A stretch of DNA of 64,000 nucleotides, taken from contig JABWCD010000004.1 in NCBI GenBank assembly GCA_013359265.1, forward strand, positions 186,001 through 250,000, given 5' to 3'. Below the pieces are notes generated by a model. The model saw only the letters and a program-made list of their open reading frames with translations, searched no databases and was not told where the DNA came from. Of the stretch, positions 18,128-27,034 are shown in pieces (position 1 is the first letter of the stretch; each line of letters begins with the position of its first letter). This DNA comes from Candidatus Hydrogenedentota bacterium (GTDB lineage Bacteria; Hydrogenedentota; Hydrogenedentia; Hydrogenedentales; SLHB01). Position numbers and translations under genes: made by a program.

Positions 18128-19599
18128 TGTCGCAGATCGACGCTGACCCGGACGAATCGGAGCACCATCCCGACGGCGATCACGTGCGCGAGGAGTGCGG
18201 CGTGTTCGGCGTGTTTGGTCACCCGGATGCGGCGACCTTGACGTACCTTGGCCTGTATGCGTTGCAGCACCGGGGCCAGGAGGGCGCCGGAATCGTCGCG
18301 TCGGACAATGGGCAGTTGATTGGGCATCGCGGCGTGGGTTTGGTCGCCGATGTATTTAAGCCACACCGTCTGAAGCCGCTGAAAGGCGACATCGCGATAG
18401 GGCATGTGCGGTATTCGACGTTCGGCACGAGTGTGCTCGAAAACGTACAGCCCTTCATGCGGTCCTACCGGTACGGTTCGGTTGCATTGTGCCACAACGG
18501 CAACCTGACAAATGCGTCTGTATTGCGCGACGAACTCGAGGCGGACGGGCATATCTTCCAGGCGACTTCGGACACGGAAGTCATCATCCACTTGATCGCC
18601 AAGTCGCGTGAGGCGTCTTTCGTGGACTGCGTAATCGACGCGCTGCACAAAGTGGTTGGCGCGTATTCGATTCTTGCGACGAATGGCGAAGAAATCGTCG
18701 CGGCGCGGGACCCGCATGGATTCCGCCCGCTGGTATTGGGCAAGCTGGGCAGCGCGTACGTACTCGCGAGCGAGACCTGCGCGCTCGACATTATTGACGC
18801 CGAATACGTCCGGGATGTCGAACCGGGCGAAATTCTGGTTATCGATCGCTCCGGAATCCGGTCCGTTCAGCCCTTCGAGCGCGTTACACCGCACCCGTGC
18901 ATTTTCGAGTACGTGTACGTCGCACGCCCGGACAGCGTAGTGTTTGGTCGCAGCGTGGACGAAGTCCGCAAGCAGCTTGGGCGCAACCTCGCCAAGGAAG
19001 ACCAGGTGGAAGCGGACCTTGTAATGGCCGTCCCCGATTCGTCGAACCAGGTGGCGCTGGGGTATTCGCATGAATCCGGTATACCGTTCGACATGGGATT
19101 CATTCGCAACCACTATGTTGGCCGGACGTTTATCGAGCCGGATCAGCAAATTCGCGATTTCGGCGTGAAGATCAAACTCAATCCCGCGCGGTCCGCGGTA
19201 CAGGGCAAGAGAATCGTTCTGGTGGACGACAGCATCGTTCGAGGCACAACCTCAAAGAAGATTATCAAGATGTTGCGCAAATGCGGCGTGAAGGAGATTC
19301 ATTTCCGCATCAGTTGCCCGCCAATCATCAATGGGTGTTACTACGGCATCGATACGCCGCAGAAGGAAAAGCTCATTGCCGCGAAGATGACCGTGGAGAT
19401 GATGCGCGACTTCCTCGGTGTGGATACGCTGAAGTTCCAGACGATTGATGGGATGGTTGACGCGACGGGCATGCGCAAAGACCAGTTCTGCCTGGCATGC
19501 TTCAATAATGCCTATCCGACCCTCATCCCGCAGGACTTTGAACTCAACAAGCGCGAGTTTCGCCGCCATGTCGATACGAGCGTCGATTTGGCGCGTTAG
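18127..19599 (+). CDS. purF: Amidophosphoribosyltransferase, [4Fe-4S] type
   Basis: First committed enzyme of purine synthesis: PRPP plus glutamine to phosphoribosylamine. The ATG at 18127 overlaps the purC stop. A 23-residue propeptide precedes Cys24 (REECGVFGVFG), the N-terminal nucleophile of the glutaminase domain after self-cleavage. The synthase half has the PRPP loop IVLVDDSIVRGTTS. The four cysteines that bind the iron-sulphur cluster in Bacillus-type PurF are all present: HPCIFEYVY, NGCYYGID and the pair in FCLACF. So it is the oxygen-sensitive, processed form. Length 490 residues is normal. Its end overlaps the convergent gene by 4 bases. Confidence 0.95.
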   Translation: MSQIDADPDESEHHPDGDHVREECGVFGVFGHPDAATLTYLGLYALQHRGQEGAGIVASDNGQLIGHRGVGLVADVFKPHRLKPLKGDIAIGHVRYSTFGTSVLENVQPFMRSYRYGSVALCHNGNLTNASVLRDELEADGHIFQATSDTEVIIHLIAKSREASFVDCVIDALHKVVGAYSILATNGEEIVAARDPHGFRPLVLGKLGSAYVLASETCALDIIDAEYVRDVEPGEILVIDRSGIRSVQPFERVTPHPCIFEYVYVARPDSVVFGRSVDEVRKQLGRNLAKEDQVEADLVMAVPDSSNQVALGYSHESGIPFDMGFIRNHYVGRTFIEPDQQIRDFGVKIKLNPARSAVQGKRIVLVDDSIVRGTTSKKIIKMLRKCGVKEIHFRISCPPIINGCYYGIDTPQKEKLIAAKMTVEMMRDFLGVDTLKFQTIDGMVDATGMRKDQFCLACFNNAYPTLIPQDFELNKREFRRHVDTSVDLAR

Positions 19600-20513
19600 A
19601 GTCCGCCCATTCCCGTGATAAGCCAGCGTTCGCCGTTGCGTTCGGCGATGACGGTGAGCGCCGTCTGATCGTTTGGCCCGATGAATTGGACAGGGGCGAA
19701 CTTCACTTTATCGCCGTCGAATTCGATTTTCGCTTGCGAGGTGTCGAGAATCGATCCCTTGAATCCCCCTTGCAGCTCGTACGCTTTCAACAACGCTCGT
19801 ACTTCGGTCTTTCCACCTTGTTCGAAAGCGAAGTTATCCGAGAATGCCGTCATCATGGTGTCAATGTCGCCCGCTTCCGTCGCCGCCTTCATCGTGTTGA
19901 TCATGACGCGAACCCGCTCTTCGTCGGTCATGGCGGCGCTGACCGCTATGCCTTCGCCGGCTTTTGGCGCCCAGAAGCCGAGAAAGTTCCGCATGACGTA
20001 AATGGAAAAGACGATGACGACAAGCGCGGCCGCAGTTCCCGCATACTTCAAAATGGTCCGCCACGGTAAGGGCTTCTTGACCTTCGACTGAATCCAGATA
20101 CCACCGACGTTGACACGTTCGCCCGCTTCGGCGCGCTTGTGTTTGTCCTCCAGATTGCCGAGCGTTTCGTTGACCGTAATGAACGAGCGGTGCCACTCGC
20201 TTTGGAGTTTGCGGACGGCGACCTCGGATTGTGCGTAGATGTTCTCCAGGCTCGTCGCACTGGAAACGATGTTGATGACGTCGACGGTGAACTTGCAGTC
20301 GGGGCCGAGCCGATCGCTGAGGACGCGGTGGTCGCGGGCAAGCTTGCTTTTCAGTTGCAGGAAGTAGGTTTCAAGTTGGAGTTTGTTTACGCCCGGTGTC
20401 GTGTACGCGCCGAGAAGCTGGTTGAATTTGAGCCAATCGTTCATGAATTCGCGCGTACGCGCGATGTAACCGTCGAGTACGTCGATACCGTGCACCTGTA
20501 CCCGGGAAGCCAT
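19596..20513 (-). CDS. Single-pass membrane protein with coiled-coil and NTF2-like parts
   Basis: About 305 residues from ATG 20513 (MASRVQVHGIDVL), preceded by GGAG at 11 bases; ATG 20549 is an alternative. Residues 1-145 are helical and charged with no signal peptide. One transmembrane helix follows at about residues 160-180 (TAAALVVIVFSIYVM). The C-terminal 110 residues begin with MTDEERVRVMINTMKAA and end in a beta-rich section (TVIAERNGERWLITGMGGL) reminiscent of SnoaL/NTF2-like or Cif-type cone domains. I do not recognise the whole protein. It ends convergently with purF and is 73 bases downstream of the 5-alpha-reductase-like gene start, on the opposite side of its stop. Confidence 0.6.
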   Translation of the reverse strand: MASRVQVHGIDVLDGYIARTREFMNDWLKFNQLLGAYTTPGVNKLQLETYFLQLKSKLARDHRVLSDRLGPDCKFTVDVINIVSSATSLENIYAQSEVAVRKLQSEWHRSFITVNETLGNLEDKHKRAEAGERVNVGGIWIQSKVKKPLPWRTILKYAGTAAALVVIVFSIYVMRNFLGFWAPKAGEGIAVSAAMTDEERVRVMINTMKAATEAGDIDTMMTAFSDNFAFEQGGKTEVRALLKAYELQGGFKGSILDTSQAKIEFDGDKVKFAPVQFIGPNDQTALTVIAERNGERWLITGMGGL

Positions 20514-20586
20514 GGTTCGGGAGACTCCAGCCCAGCCTTGCACTCCCATGAAAGCAGGCCCGGGCGGGTTTGTCAATATCGCCGGG

Positions 20587-21348
20587 TCACAGGACGAACG
20601 GAATTATGGCTTTTCGATCCGGGGGATACTCCGCGAACTGTTCCCGATACCAGCGGTGGTTCGAGAGGGCGCGGGGCACGAGATTGGCGGCAGTCCACAC
20701 GGCGAACACCAGGCCCGCTGGGGACCACGTCAACAATGCCCATCCGCACCATTCGATACATTCGCCGAAATAGTTTGGGCAGGAAATCCAGCGGTAGAGG
20801 CCGCCGCGTGGAATCGAGTAGCCGGATTCACGGTCCTTGCGGAGGGCTATTAGGATTCGGTCAGACTGGATGTTGATCGCAAGACCGCACGCAAACACCA
20901 AAAGTCCGGCGACGAACCGCGGGTCCGTAAGCCACGCGACGAAGTACGATTCCGTCGCCCAAGCCAGGTGGCGGCCGTTGAGATAACCATTGAATACGTT
21001 AAATGTCACGCCTGAGAGAACGATGGTCAGGGGCATACGTTTACCGCGTGTGTGGAGCAGAAACGGGAAAACGTAGGTGCGGTAGAGATAGTGCGTTTGC
21101 CAAATCGCGAGCAGTATCCAGGCGATACCAAGCGCGCTACTGCGCGCCGAGAGGCAGAAGTAGAGAATCGACAGGACCGCGGGCGTTTCCATGAGGATCC
21201 AGCCAAGTCGATTCGGCACTGTCGGTCCCCAGCCCGTGCGGACGTGGCGTCCGTATGGCGCCGTGAAGAACAACAGAAAGCAGAAGACGATTAAGGCGGA
21301 AACGAAGCCGGCGAAAAGCATGTAGTCGTAGAACTGACGTTCGGTCAT
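20587..21348 (-). CDS. 3-oxo-5-alpha-steroid 4-dehydrogenase (SRD5A) family membrane reductase
   Basis: A polytopic 253-residue protein, close to the 259 residues of mammalian SRD5A1. ATG 21348 is the start (MTERQFYDYM); the open frame above it overlaps the SDR gene and is spurious. The diagnostic C-terminal half is well kept: INIQSDRILIALRK, GYSIPRGGLYRWISCPNYFGE, IEWCGWALLTW and the ending WYREQFAEYPPDRKAIIPFVL-like block. These residues form the NADPH and enone pocket. The family reduces the delta-4 bond of 3-oxo-steroids or the alpha-isoprene unit of polyprenols. The gene follows the extended SDR and dxs genes on the same strand, 28 bases after the SDR stop, which points toward an isoprenoid-derived substrate. 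Confidence 0.85.
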   Translation of the reverse strand: MTERQFYDYMLFAGFVSALIVFCFLLFFTAPYGRHVRTGWGPTVPNRLGWILMETPAVLSILYFCLSARSSALGIAWILLAIWQTHYLYRTYVFPFLLHTRGKRMPLTIVLSGVTFNVFNGYLNGRHLAWATESYFVAWLTDPRFVAGLLVFACGLAINIQSDRILIALRKDRESGYSIPRGGLYRWISCPNYFGECIEWCGWALLTWSPAGLVFAVWTAANLVPRALSNHRWYREQFAEYPPDRKAIIPFVL

Positions 21349-21376
21349 TGTCGCTGAAATCCAAGTTTGGACTGAT

Positions 21377-22357
21377 TCATGAAGTCCCGCGTTCGGCGAA
21401 CCAGCGGTAGGTGTCCGCAAGCGTCTCGTGCAACTGACGCGGCGCGTAGCCCAGTTCGCGCGCGGCTTTTTCGTGAGACACGCGTTGGTGGTGCGTAATG
21501 GCGCGCAACGCATCTCTGGTGAACTTCGCAGGTTTTCCCGACAGCTTTCCGGCGAAGACGGCGAAGGGCAGCGCGAGTGTTGCCATCCAAACCGGGGTCT
21601 GGAACCGCGGTGGAGGGACTCCCGTAACTTCGCTTGCCATTCGGGCGAGTTGCAGGAGGGAGCGGTGGTGTCCGGCGAGCAGATAGCGCTCGCCTGAACG
21701 TCCCATCCGGCTTGCTGCCTCGGCGCCGATGCTGACGTCGCGCGCATCCACCCAGTTGAACCCTCCCCGGACGACAGCGGGCATGCGCCGTGCCTTTAGA
21801 TCGAGCAGCAGCTTTCCCATCGGGGATGGCTTGAAATCGTTCGGGCCAACGACGGCGGTTGGATTCACGATGACGACGTCAAGTCCGCGATCGATTCCCT
21901 TTAGCGCCTCGAGTTCGCCGGCCACTTTCGAGCGATCGTAGTCCGGTAGATCGGGGCCGTCCGCGAGGGCGCGCGTTTCCGTGACGACTTCGTCAGCCGG
22001 ATACGGAGAGAACGCATGTATCGAACTGCAATGCACCATCCGCCGGACGCCGCACGCGATGCACGCGTCAACAACGTTGCGCGTACCATCGACGTTCGTG
22101 CGCCAGGCGATGCCGTCCCGGTCGCGCGTAAGAATGATAATGGCAGCGAGGTGATAGACAATCTCCGCGCCCGCAAATGCGGCGCGCAAGGATTCGGGAT
22201 TGAGGACCGAACCATTTGGGCGCCGGCAGGGAAGCCCATCGAGTGCGCGAGTATCGCGATTCACCAGCGCGGCAACATCGAATTGTTTTTCGATAAGTAA
22301 GCGTGCGAGGTTCGCGCCGACGTGGCCCGAGGCGCCGGTTAGGGCGACGCGCGTCAC
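21377..22357 (-). CDS. Extended-SDR NAD(P)-dependent epimerase/dehydratase (dihydroflavonol reductase / 3-beta-HSD type)
   Basis: A 326-residue cytosolic oxidoreductase. The GTG start at 22357 overlaps the dxs stop codon by 4 bases (GTGA), so translation is probably coupled. The Rossmann loop is TGASGHVGANLARLL; the active site has HCSSIHAF (Ser) and Y140/K144 in DYDRSKVAGE. The domain order and the internal VVGPNDFKPSPMG segment are those of the HpnA/dihydroflavonol-4-reductase branch, a group that also includes 3-beta-hydroxysteroid dehydrogenases. Placed between dxs and a 5-alpha-reductase-like gene, it may oxidise or reduce a hydroxyl on an isoprenoid. Sugar-nucleotide epimerase activity is less likely from the branch. 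Confidence 0.82.
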   Translation of the reverse strand: MTRVALTGASGHVGANLARLLIEKQFDVAALVNRDTRALDGLPCRRPNGSVLNPESLRAAFAGAEIVYHLAAIIILTRDRDGIAWRTNVDGTRNVVDACIACGVRRMVHCSSIHAFSPYPADEVVTETRALADGPDLPDYDRSKVAGELEALKGIDRGLDVVIVNPTAVVGPNDFKPSPMGKLLLDLKARRMPAVVRGGFNWVDARDVSIGAEAASRMGRSGERYLLAGHHRSLLQLARMASEVTGVPPPRFQTPVWMATLALPFAVFAGKLSGKPAKFTRDALRAITHHQRVSHEKAARELGYAPRQLHETLADTYRWFAERGTS

Positions 22358-24279
22358 GAGACGGGATGGGTAATGCGTTGGCCCAACAGCTCACGGACGG
22401 CCGCGGAAATACTTTCGGAATCGAGGCCGATTTCGGAGAGCTGTTCGTCGCGCGTGGCATGATCGAGGAAACGGTCGGGGAATCCCAACCGCTTGATCTT
22501 CAAATCGTCCAGACCGCCGTGGTCTGCGAAGTATTCGAGGACGCCCGCGCCAAACCCGCCGGGAAGCGTATTCTCTTCGACAGTGATAATCGGCATCGCG
22601 CGGAGGCGATCCAGCAGCGTGGCGTCGAGCGGCTTAATCCAGCGCGCGTCGGCGACGCCAATGGAATAGCCTTCCCGCTGCAATGCGTCCGCGGCGGAGA
22701 GGCACGTCGCGACAACCGGACCCACGGCCAGCAAGGTCGCGTCGGAGCCTTCGCGCAGGATTTCGCCGCGGAGAATGTCGCGGCCTTCCTTCGCGCCGAT
22801 TGTGGGGGCTTTGCTGCGCGCGTAGCGAATCGCGCTCGGCCCAGCCTCCGCCAGCGCCCAACTCAGCATTGCCTGAAGGTCGACATCGTCGCGCGGCGCG
22901 CACACGTTGATGCCCGGCACCAGTCTCAGGAAAGAGAGATCAAACGCCCCCTGCTGCGTCGGGCTGTCCTCGCCCACGGCCCCCGCCCTGTCAATTGCAA
23001 ACACCACCGGCAAGTTTTGGAGACATACATCGTGTATGAGTTGGTCATACCCCCGTTGGAGAAACGTCGAATAGATCGCGCAAACGGGCTTCAGCCCCTG
23101 CGTGGCGAGACCTGCGCTAAAGGTGACCGCGTGCTGCTCGCAAATTCCCACGTCGAAGCAGCGGTCGGGAAATTCCTTCTCAAACTTGCTCAAGCCGGTT
23201 CCGGTGGGCATGGCAGCGGTGATGGCGACGACGCGAGAGTCTTGCCTGGCTGCCTCGATTAGTGCGTCGGCGAACACGTTCGTGAACGTGGGCGCGGCGC
23301 CGCCGCCGGAGGATTGAAACTTTCCGGTCTCGATGTCGAAGGCCTGCACTCCATGATAGGTGAGCGGATCGTCTTCCGCGTAGCTGTAGCCTTTGCCTTT
23401 TTTCGTGACGACATGGAAGAAGACAGGGCCGTGGCCGCGCTTTAGATTGGAGAGACAATCGACCAGCGTTTCCATGTCGTGCCCGTCGACGGGACCGACG
23501 TAGCGCAGTCCAAACGCCTCGAACAAGGTGCCCGGCATCAGGAAGCCCTTCACGGAATGCTCGAGGCGTTCCGCGGCCTTGGTGACATGCTGACCGAAAA
23601 ATCGCTCCATAAAGGTGTGAATGTCGCCGCGCGCGCGCGAATACAAGCCGCCCGTGATCAGCTTGTTAAAGTACGCGGAGAGTGCGCCGACGTTCTTCGA
23701 TATCGACATGTTGTTGTCGTTGAGAATGACGATGAGGTCTTTGTCAAGATGGCCGGCGTTGCTCAGCGCCTCGAACGCCATGCCGGCTGTGAGCGCGCCA
23801 TCACCGATGACGGCAATGGCTCGACCTTCTTGTTCCGTCAGGTTGCGGGCGACGGCCATGCCCAGCGCGGCGGATATGGAAGTCGAACTGTGGCCAACGC
23901 CGAACACGTCATACGGGCTTTCGCAGCGCTTCGGGTAGCCGCTGAGGCCGCCCTTCTTGCGGATGGTCGGCAATTGGTCGCGGCGCCCGGTGAGCAGCTT
24001 GTGCGCGTAGCACTGATGCCCAACGTCCCACACGAGCATGTCCGACTCGGTGTCGAACACATAGTGCAATGCGATCGTAAGTTCCACGACGCCGAGATGC
24101 GGTGCGAGATGCCCGCCATTAACCGAGGCGGTCGCGATGATCTTGTTGCGGATTTCCTGCGCGAGCGCCTTTAGCTCTTCCACGCTGTGGCGTTTCAAAT
24201 CGCGAGGCGAATTGATTCCGTCGAGAATAGGCGAATTTTGGTATTGTGGCGCTATCGACCCGTCTTGGTCCGATGCCAT
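22354..24279 (-). CDS. dxs: 1-Deoxy-D-xylulose-5-phosphate synthase
   Basis: Thiamine-diphosphate enzyme that joins pyruvate and glyceraldehyde-3-phosphate at the entry of the MEP isoprenoid pathway. I start at ATG 24279 (MASDQDGS), which has AAGGA 10 bases upstream; the GTG nine codons earlier overlaps no such site. The protein is 641 residues. Family landmarks are GGHLAPHLGVVELT, the thiamine motif GDGALTAGMAFEALSNAG with NDNNMSIS, the Glu-containing CEQHAVTFSAGLA-type segment (ICEQHAVTF) and the C-terminal transketolase region ending with EENTLPGGFG. It heads a three-gene cluster. A TATACT on the minus strand at 24372-24377 could be its -10 box. Confidence 0.95.
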   Translation of the reverse strand: MASDQDGSIAPQYQNSPILDGINSPRDLKRHSVEELKALAQEIRNKIIATASVNGGHLAPHLGVVELTIALHYVFDTESDMLVWDVGHQCYAHKLLTGRRDQLPTIRKKGGLSGYPKRCESPYDVFGVGHSSTSISAALGMAVARNLTEQEGRAIAVIGDGALTAGMAFEALSNAGHLDKDLIVILNDNNMSISKNVGALSAYFNKLITGGLYSRARGDIHTFMERFFGQHVTKAAERLEHSVKGFLMPGTLFEAFGLRYVGPVDGHDMETLVDCLSNLKRGHGPVFFHVVTKKGKGYSYAEDDPLTYHGVQAFDIETGKFQSSGGGAAPTFTNVFADALIEAARQDSRVVAITAAMPTGTGLSKFEKEFPDRCFDVGICEQHAVTFSAGLATQGLKPVCAIYSTFLQRGYDQLIHDVCLQNLPVVFAIDRAGAVGEDSPTQQGAFDLSFLRLVPGINVCAPRDDVDLQAMLSWALAEAGPSAIRYARSKAPTIGAKEGRDILRGEILREGSDATLLAVGPVVATCLSAADALQREGYSIGVADARWIKPLDATLLDRLRAMPIITVEENTLPGGFGAGVLEYFADHGGLDDLKIKRLGFPDRFLDHATRDEQLSEIGLDSESISAAVRELLGQRITHPVS

Positions 24280-24461
24280 CAGTCTTATTTCCTTGTGCTG
24301 GGCCACTGCATGGGCCGCGCAGGGCGCGGGGTCATGCCGCGCCCCCTTTGCGCACTCCTTGCAGAGGCGTAAGTATAACCAATCTCGCGACGGAATCCCA
24401 TGTACGCACCATTGTGCCCAAGTATGATCTCCGTCACGGACAACACGTTGCAGCGAAAAGG

Positions 24462-24492
24462 CTGAAGCGCCCGGCCGTGCCGGGCGCTTCAG
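24462..24492 (-). terminator. Perfect 14-bp hairpin with short T-run on the minus strand
   Basis: CTGAAGCGCCCGGC (24462-24475) and GCCGGGCGCTTCAG (24479-24492) are exact reverse complements around a 3-base loop. Read on the minus strand, it is followed by CCTTTTCGC, a weak T-run. It lies 14 bases beyond the end of a minus-strand frame that stops at 24506, which suggests that something is or was transcribed from that side. Confidence 0.5.
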
Positions 24493-25090
24493 ATATCACC
24501 CCGATTCACCCCTGTCCCCTCTGAATCGAAATGGTACCGTAGCGTGCCACATTCGGTTTGTAAGTGCAACTAGCAGACAGGGCAGTCGCCCCGATTTCGC
24601 TGCCGAACTTGCCTGGAAATGCCACCGCCTTATGTTTCAACGTTGGGGTGATCAGCTTGAGCTCGAAAGGGGCCGCCGACATGCTTCCCGGGATAGCCGA
24701 CCTGCCAGAGCTAGAGCCAGGTAGCGAGCGCGCCTTAGACACGGCGCCCGACTCGACGAAACCGCGAAATGGGCGCGGTTATGTGCTTGACTTGGACGGG
24801 GGCTACCGCTTTGCGCAGGTGTACTGTCCGCTGGCCGGTGACAGATTCAGTCCCCAGTAACACATTGTAGCGTAGTAAGTTACGGAGGGGATGTCTATTC
24901 GCAACTCAAGAACCTTCAACCTCTTGCACCTTGCGAACAACCCCGTCCGGGGAATCGGCAGACGCGGAGACGCCCGTCTACAGTGTCGGCGGAAGCGGAG
25001 CATTCGTAGCGGCCGCAGGGTTTGTTTGGGGCAGGGGCACGTTCGAGAAGCATAGGAAGGTGGGCAAAGGAACCTCCCGTCAAGATTTCC
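24493..25090. other. Unexplained intergenic segment, possible gene remnant
   Basis: Together with 24280-24492 this makes an 880-base gap between dxs and the GNAT gene. Both strands have short open frames in 24506-24860: a minus frame stopping at 24506 (interrupted by in-frame stops at 24803 and near 24779) and a plus frame 24564-24860. Neither has a ribosome-binding site, a recognisable domain or a clear codon pattern. The minus-strand hairpin at its left end argues for a former minus-strand gene. I cannot assign a function and do not call a CDS. Confidence 0.35.
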
Positions 25091-25119
25091 TTCAAAATCC
25101 CGGATATCTGGAGTATACT
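25091..25119 (+). promoter_or_regulatory. Sigma-70-type promoter of the GNAT gene
   Basis: TTCAAA (25091-25096) and TATACT (25114-25119) are separated by exactly 17 bases. The predicted transcript starts near 25126, about 35 bases before the GTG start of the acetyltransferase. Confidence 0.6.
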
Positions 25120-25159
25120 GGACTCGGCGAGTGACGGGTAGACGGAGAAGGGGACCGCG

Positions 25160-25744
25160 GTGATCTTCCGTTCGACCGACCGGCTCATCCTCCGGGAATT
25201 TCGGGATGAGGATTGGAGCGACGTGCACGAGTATTCTCGCGATGCGCGTCTGACCTACTATCTGAATTGGGGCCCCAATTCCGAAGAACAGACCAAGGCC
25301 TTCCTAAAGCGCGCAATACGCCACCAAACGGAGATTCCGCGCACGAACTTCGAACTTGCGATCGCGCGCGTGGACACGGGAAAAGTGATTGGCAACTGCC
25401 GCCTTATCTCGATGCTTCACCGGCACCGGTCAAGCGAACTGCATTGTATCATTCGGCGCGAGGATTGGGGAAAGGGCTTCGGTTCCGAGGCCATCGGCGC
25501 TTTGTTGGCGCTGGGCTTTGAAGAGTTCAAGTTGCATCGAATTTTCTCGGTCGTTGACCCCGAGGACGTTGCGAGCGCGCGTGTGCTCGAGAAGTGCGGC
25601 TTCCAACGCGAAGGTCACTTGCGCGAGCACCTTTGGAACAAGGGCCAGTGGCGCGACTCATTGCTGTACGCTATCCTCGATTATGAATGGGCGCAACTGA
25701 ACGGGAAACCGATGGAGCTTGAACTCGGCGACCCCGTAGCGTGA
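25160..25744 (+). CDS. GNAT N-acetyltransferase, RimJ/RimL-like
   Basis: A 194-residue acetyl-CoA-dependent acetyltransferase. It starts at GTG 25160 behind GGAGAAGGGG. The fold elements are in order: a RLILREFRDEDWSDVHEYS beginning typical of the RimJ/RimL branch, the central strand VIGNCRLISM, and the acetyl-CoA loop EDWGKGFGSEAIGALLALGF, followed by SARVLEKCGFQREGHLREHL. The branch acetylates protein N-termini, small molecules or antibiotics; the substrate cannot be deduced. It is a single-gene unit with its own promoter. Confidence 0.85.
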   Translation: MIFRSTDRLILREFRDEDWSDVHEYSRDARLTYYLNWGPNSEEQTKAFLKRAIRHQTEIPRTNFELAIARVDTGKVIGNCRLISMLHRHRSSELHCIIRREDWGKGFGSEAIGALLALGFEEFKLHRIFSVVDPEDVASARVLEKCGFQREGHLREHLWNKGQWRDSLLYAILDYEWAQLNGKPMELELGDPVA

Positions 25745-25906
25745 CCGTATTTCTACTTTGCGCATTTGTCGCGTTTTCATGCGCGAAGCGTAAGCACTTC
25801 GACAAACTTTCGATTGTCGGAATCCGCCTCCGGTGCTAGACTGAAAGAGTCGGGAGTGTTGCAGTCTGGCGCCATTCAGGACGCCGCGCATATGGAGGAG
25901 CTTTCC

Positions 25907-26878
25907 ATGATGCTGCGCAGAATGCCGGCCCGCCTCTTGGTCATGATCGCCGTTGTCGCGGGCGCGGCGCTTGCCGATTCCATCACCATAGCCGGCACGC
26001 AGTATACCGGCGTGATCGTGCGCGAAAGCGAAAGCCGGTACTATGTCGCGACGCCGCAAGACGGCAAAGCGTTCAGCGTCTTAAAATCCGAGGCCAAGCC
26101 CGATTCCGTTGTGTTACTGCCGAACGCGGAGCGCGAGAAACTTCAGCGAGAATGGGAGTTCAACGCGGGGTACGCGCATAAGGCCGCAGCCGAACAGCGC
26201 GAGATGCTGAACCAGGCGAAAACGGGCCAGAGCGTGCCAGAGCCGATTCGGATCAGCGCGCCTGCTAATCTGTCTCAATCTCAAGGCGGAACATACGTGA
26301 CCGACGGAATGGTGCAATCCATCAAACTCAACAACGTCCCGCTGCGGGATGCAATGGATGCGCTGTTGCGTCCGCTCAACCTCACATACGAGACGGACAA
26401 CAACCATCTATTTATCACGACCCCCGACCGTGTGCGGACGGAGTCGACGGGCAACCTGGAGACGCGCGCGTATACCACGAATGCGGTGTCGGACACGCTT
26501 CCAAAGATCGTCGTGGCGAACCCCGGCGGCCCGATGGGCGGCGGTAGTTTCGGAGGCGGCGGCTTTGGTGGTGGGGGACAGGGGGCCGGCTTTGGCCAAG
26601 GTGGTTTTGGCGGCGGCGGATTTGGGGGAGGTCAACTTGGGTTTGGCGGCGGCGGGTTCGGAGGAGGCCAAGGTGGCTTTGGAGGCGGCGGGTTCGGCGC
26701 TGGCGGATTTGGTGGCGGAGGCGGCGTCCAAATCAGCAATATCAGCCAGTTGTTCAGCACCATCGATGACCGGCTCGTGGGCGAGACGCCTGCGGTCATC
26801 GGCATTTCCGTATCGGGCGGCCCCACGCCAACGCGCCAACAGGGGGCAAACCAAGGGTTTAACGCGAACAGGCGATAG
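25907..26878 (+). CDS. Exported STN/secretin-N-like protein with glycine-rich C-terminal half
   Basis: A 323-residue protein. ATG 25907 is chosen because GGAGGAG lies 6 bases upstream and it opens a signal peptide (MMLRRMPARLLVMIAVVAG, cleavage near ALA). Residues 20-75 form a small beta-domain. Residues 145-185 match a short secretin/TonB N-terminal domain: VQSIKLNNVPLRDAMDALLR then LTYETDNNHLFITTPDRV. From about residue 205 to 275 the chain is almost only Gly, Phe and Gln in GGGGFGGGQ-type repeats. No secretin pore domain follows. It may sit in the periplasm or at the outer membrane as part of a trans-envelope assembly; this is an inference. A strong terminator follows. Confidence 0.7.
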   Translation: MMLRRMPARLLVMIAVVAGAALADSITIAGTQYTGVIVRESESRYYVATPQDGKAFSVLKSEAKPDSVVLLPNAEREKLQREWEFNAGYAHKAAAEQREMLNQAKTGQSVPEPIRISAPANLSQSQGGTYVTDGMVQSIKLNNVPLRDAMDALLRPLNLTYETDNNHLFITTPDRVRTESTGNLETRAYTTNAVSDTLPKIVVANPGGPMGGGSFGGGGFGGGGQGAGFGQGGFGGGGFGGGQLGFGGGGFGGGQGGFGGGGFGAGGFGGGGGVQISNISQLFSTIDDRLVGETPAVIGISVSGGPTPTRQQGANQGFNANRR

Positions 26879-26910
26879 AATCGTAATTCACGCCGAGTAG
26901 ATTGTTTACA

Positions 26911-26942
26911 GGCCCGTGCTTCTAGGTGCGGGCCATTTTTTT
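26911..26942 (+). terminator. Rho-independent terminator after the glycine-rich gene
   Basis: GGCCCG (26911-26916) pairs with CGGGCC (26929-26934), with a partly pairing TGC/GTG inside. Seven T residues follow (26936-26942). It lies 32 bases after the stop codon. Confidence 0.75.
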
Positions 26943-27034
26943 GCCCCGGCGTTTTTTGCTTGCAAAATCGGGATTCGTTTTACACGATCTCTGCGTTCCA
27001 AATCGCAGTTTTCCAGGTCGAGGGGGCAGAACCC

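Noticed and set aside
24564-24860. 98-codon plus-strand frame in the dxs-GNAT gap
   Set aside because: No ribosome-binding site, no homology and an equally open minus frame; kept only as part of the unexplained segment.
26530-26740. Glycine-codon-rich stretch as a DNA repeat array
   Set aside because: It is explained by the GGGGF-type protein repeat and stays in frame.
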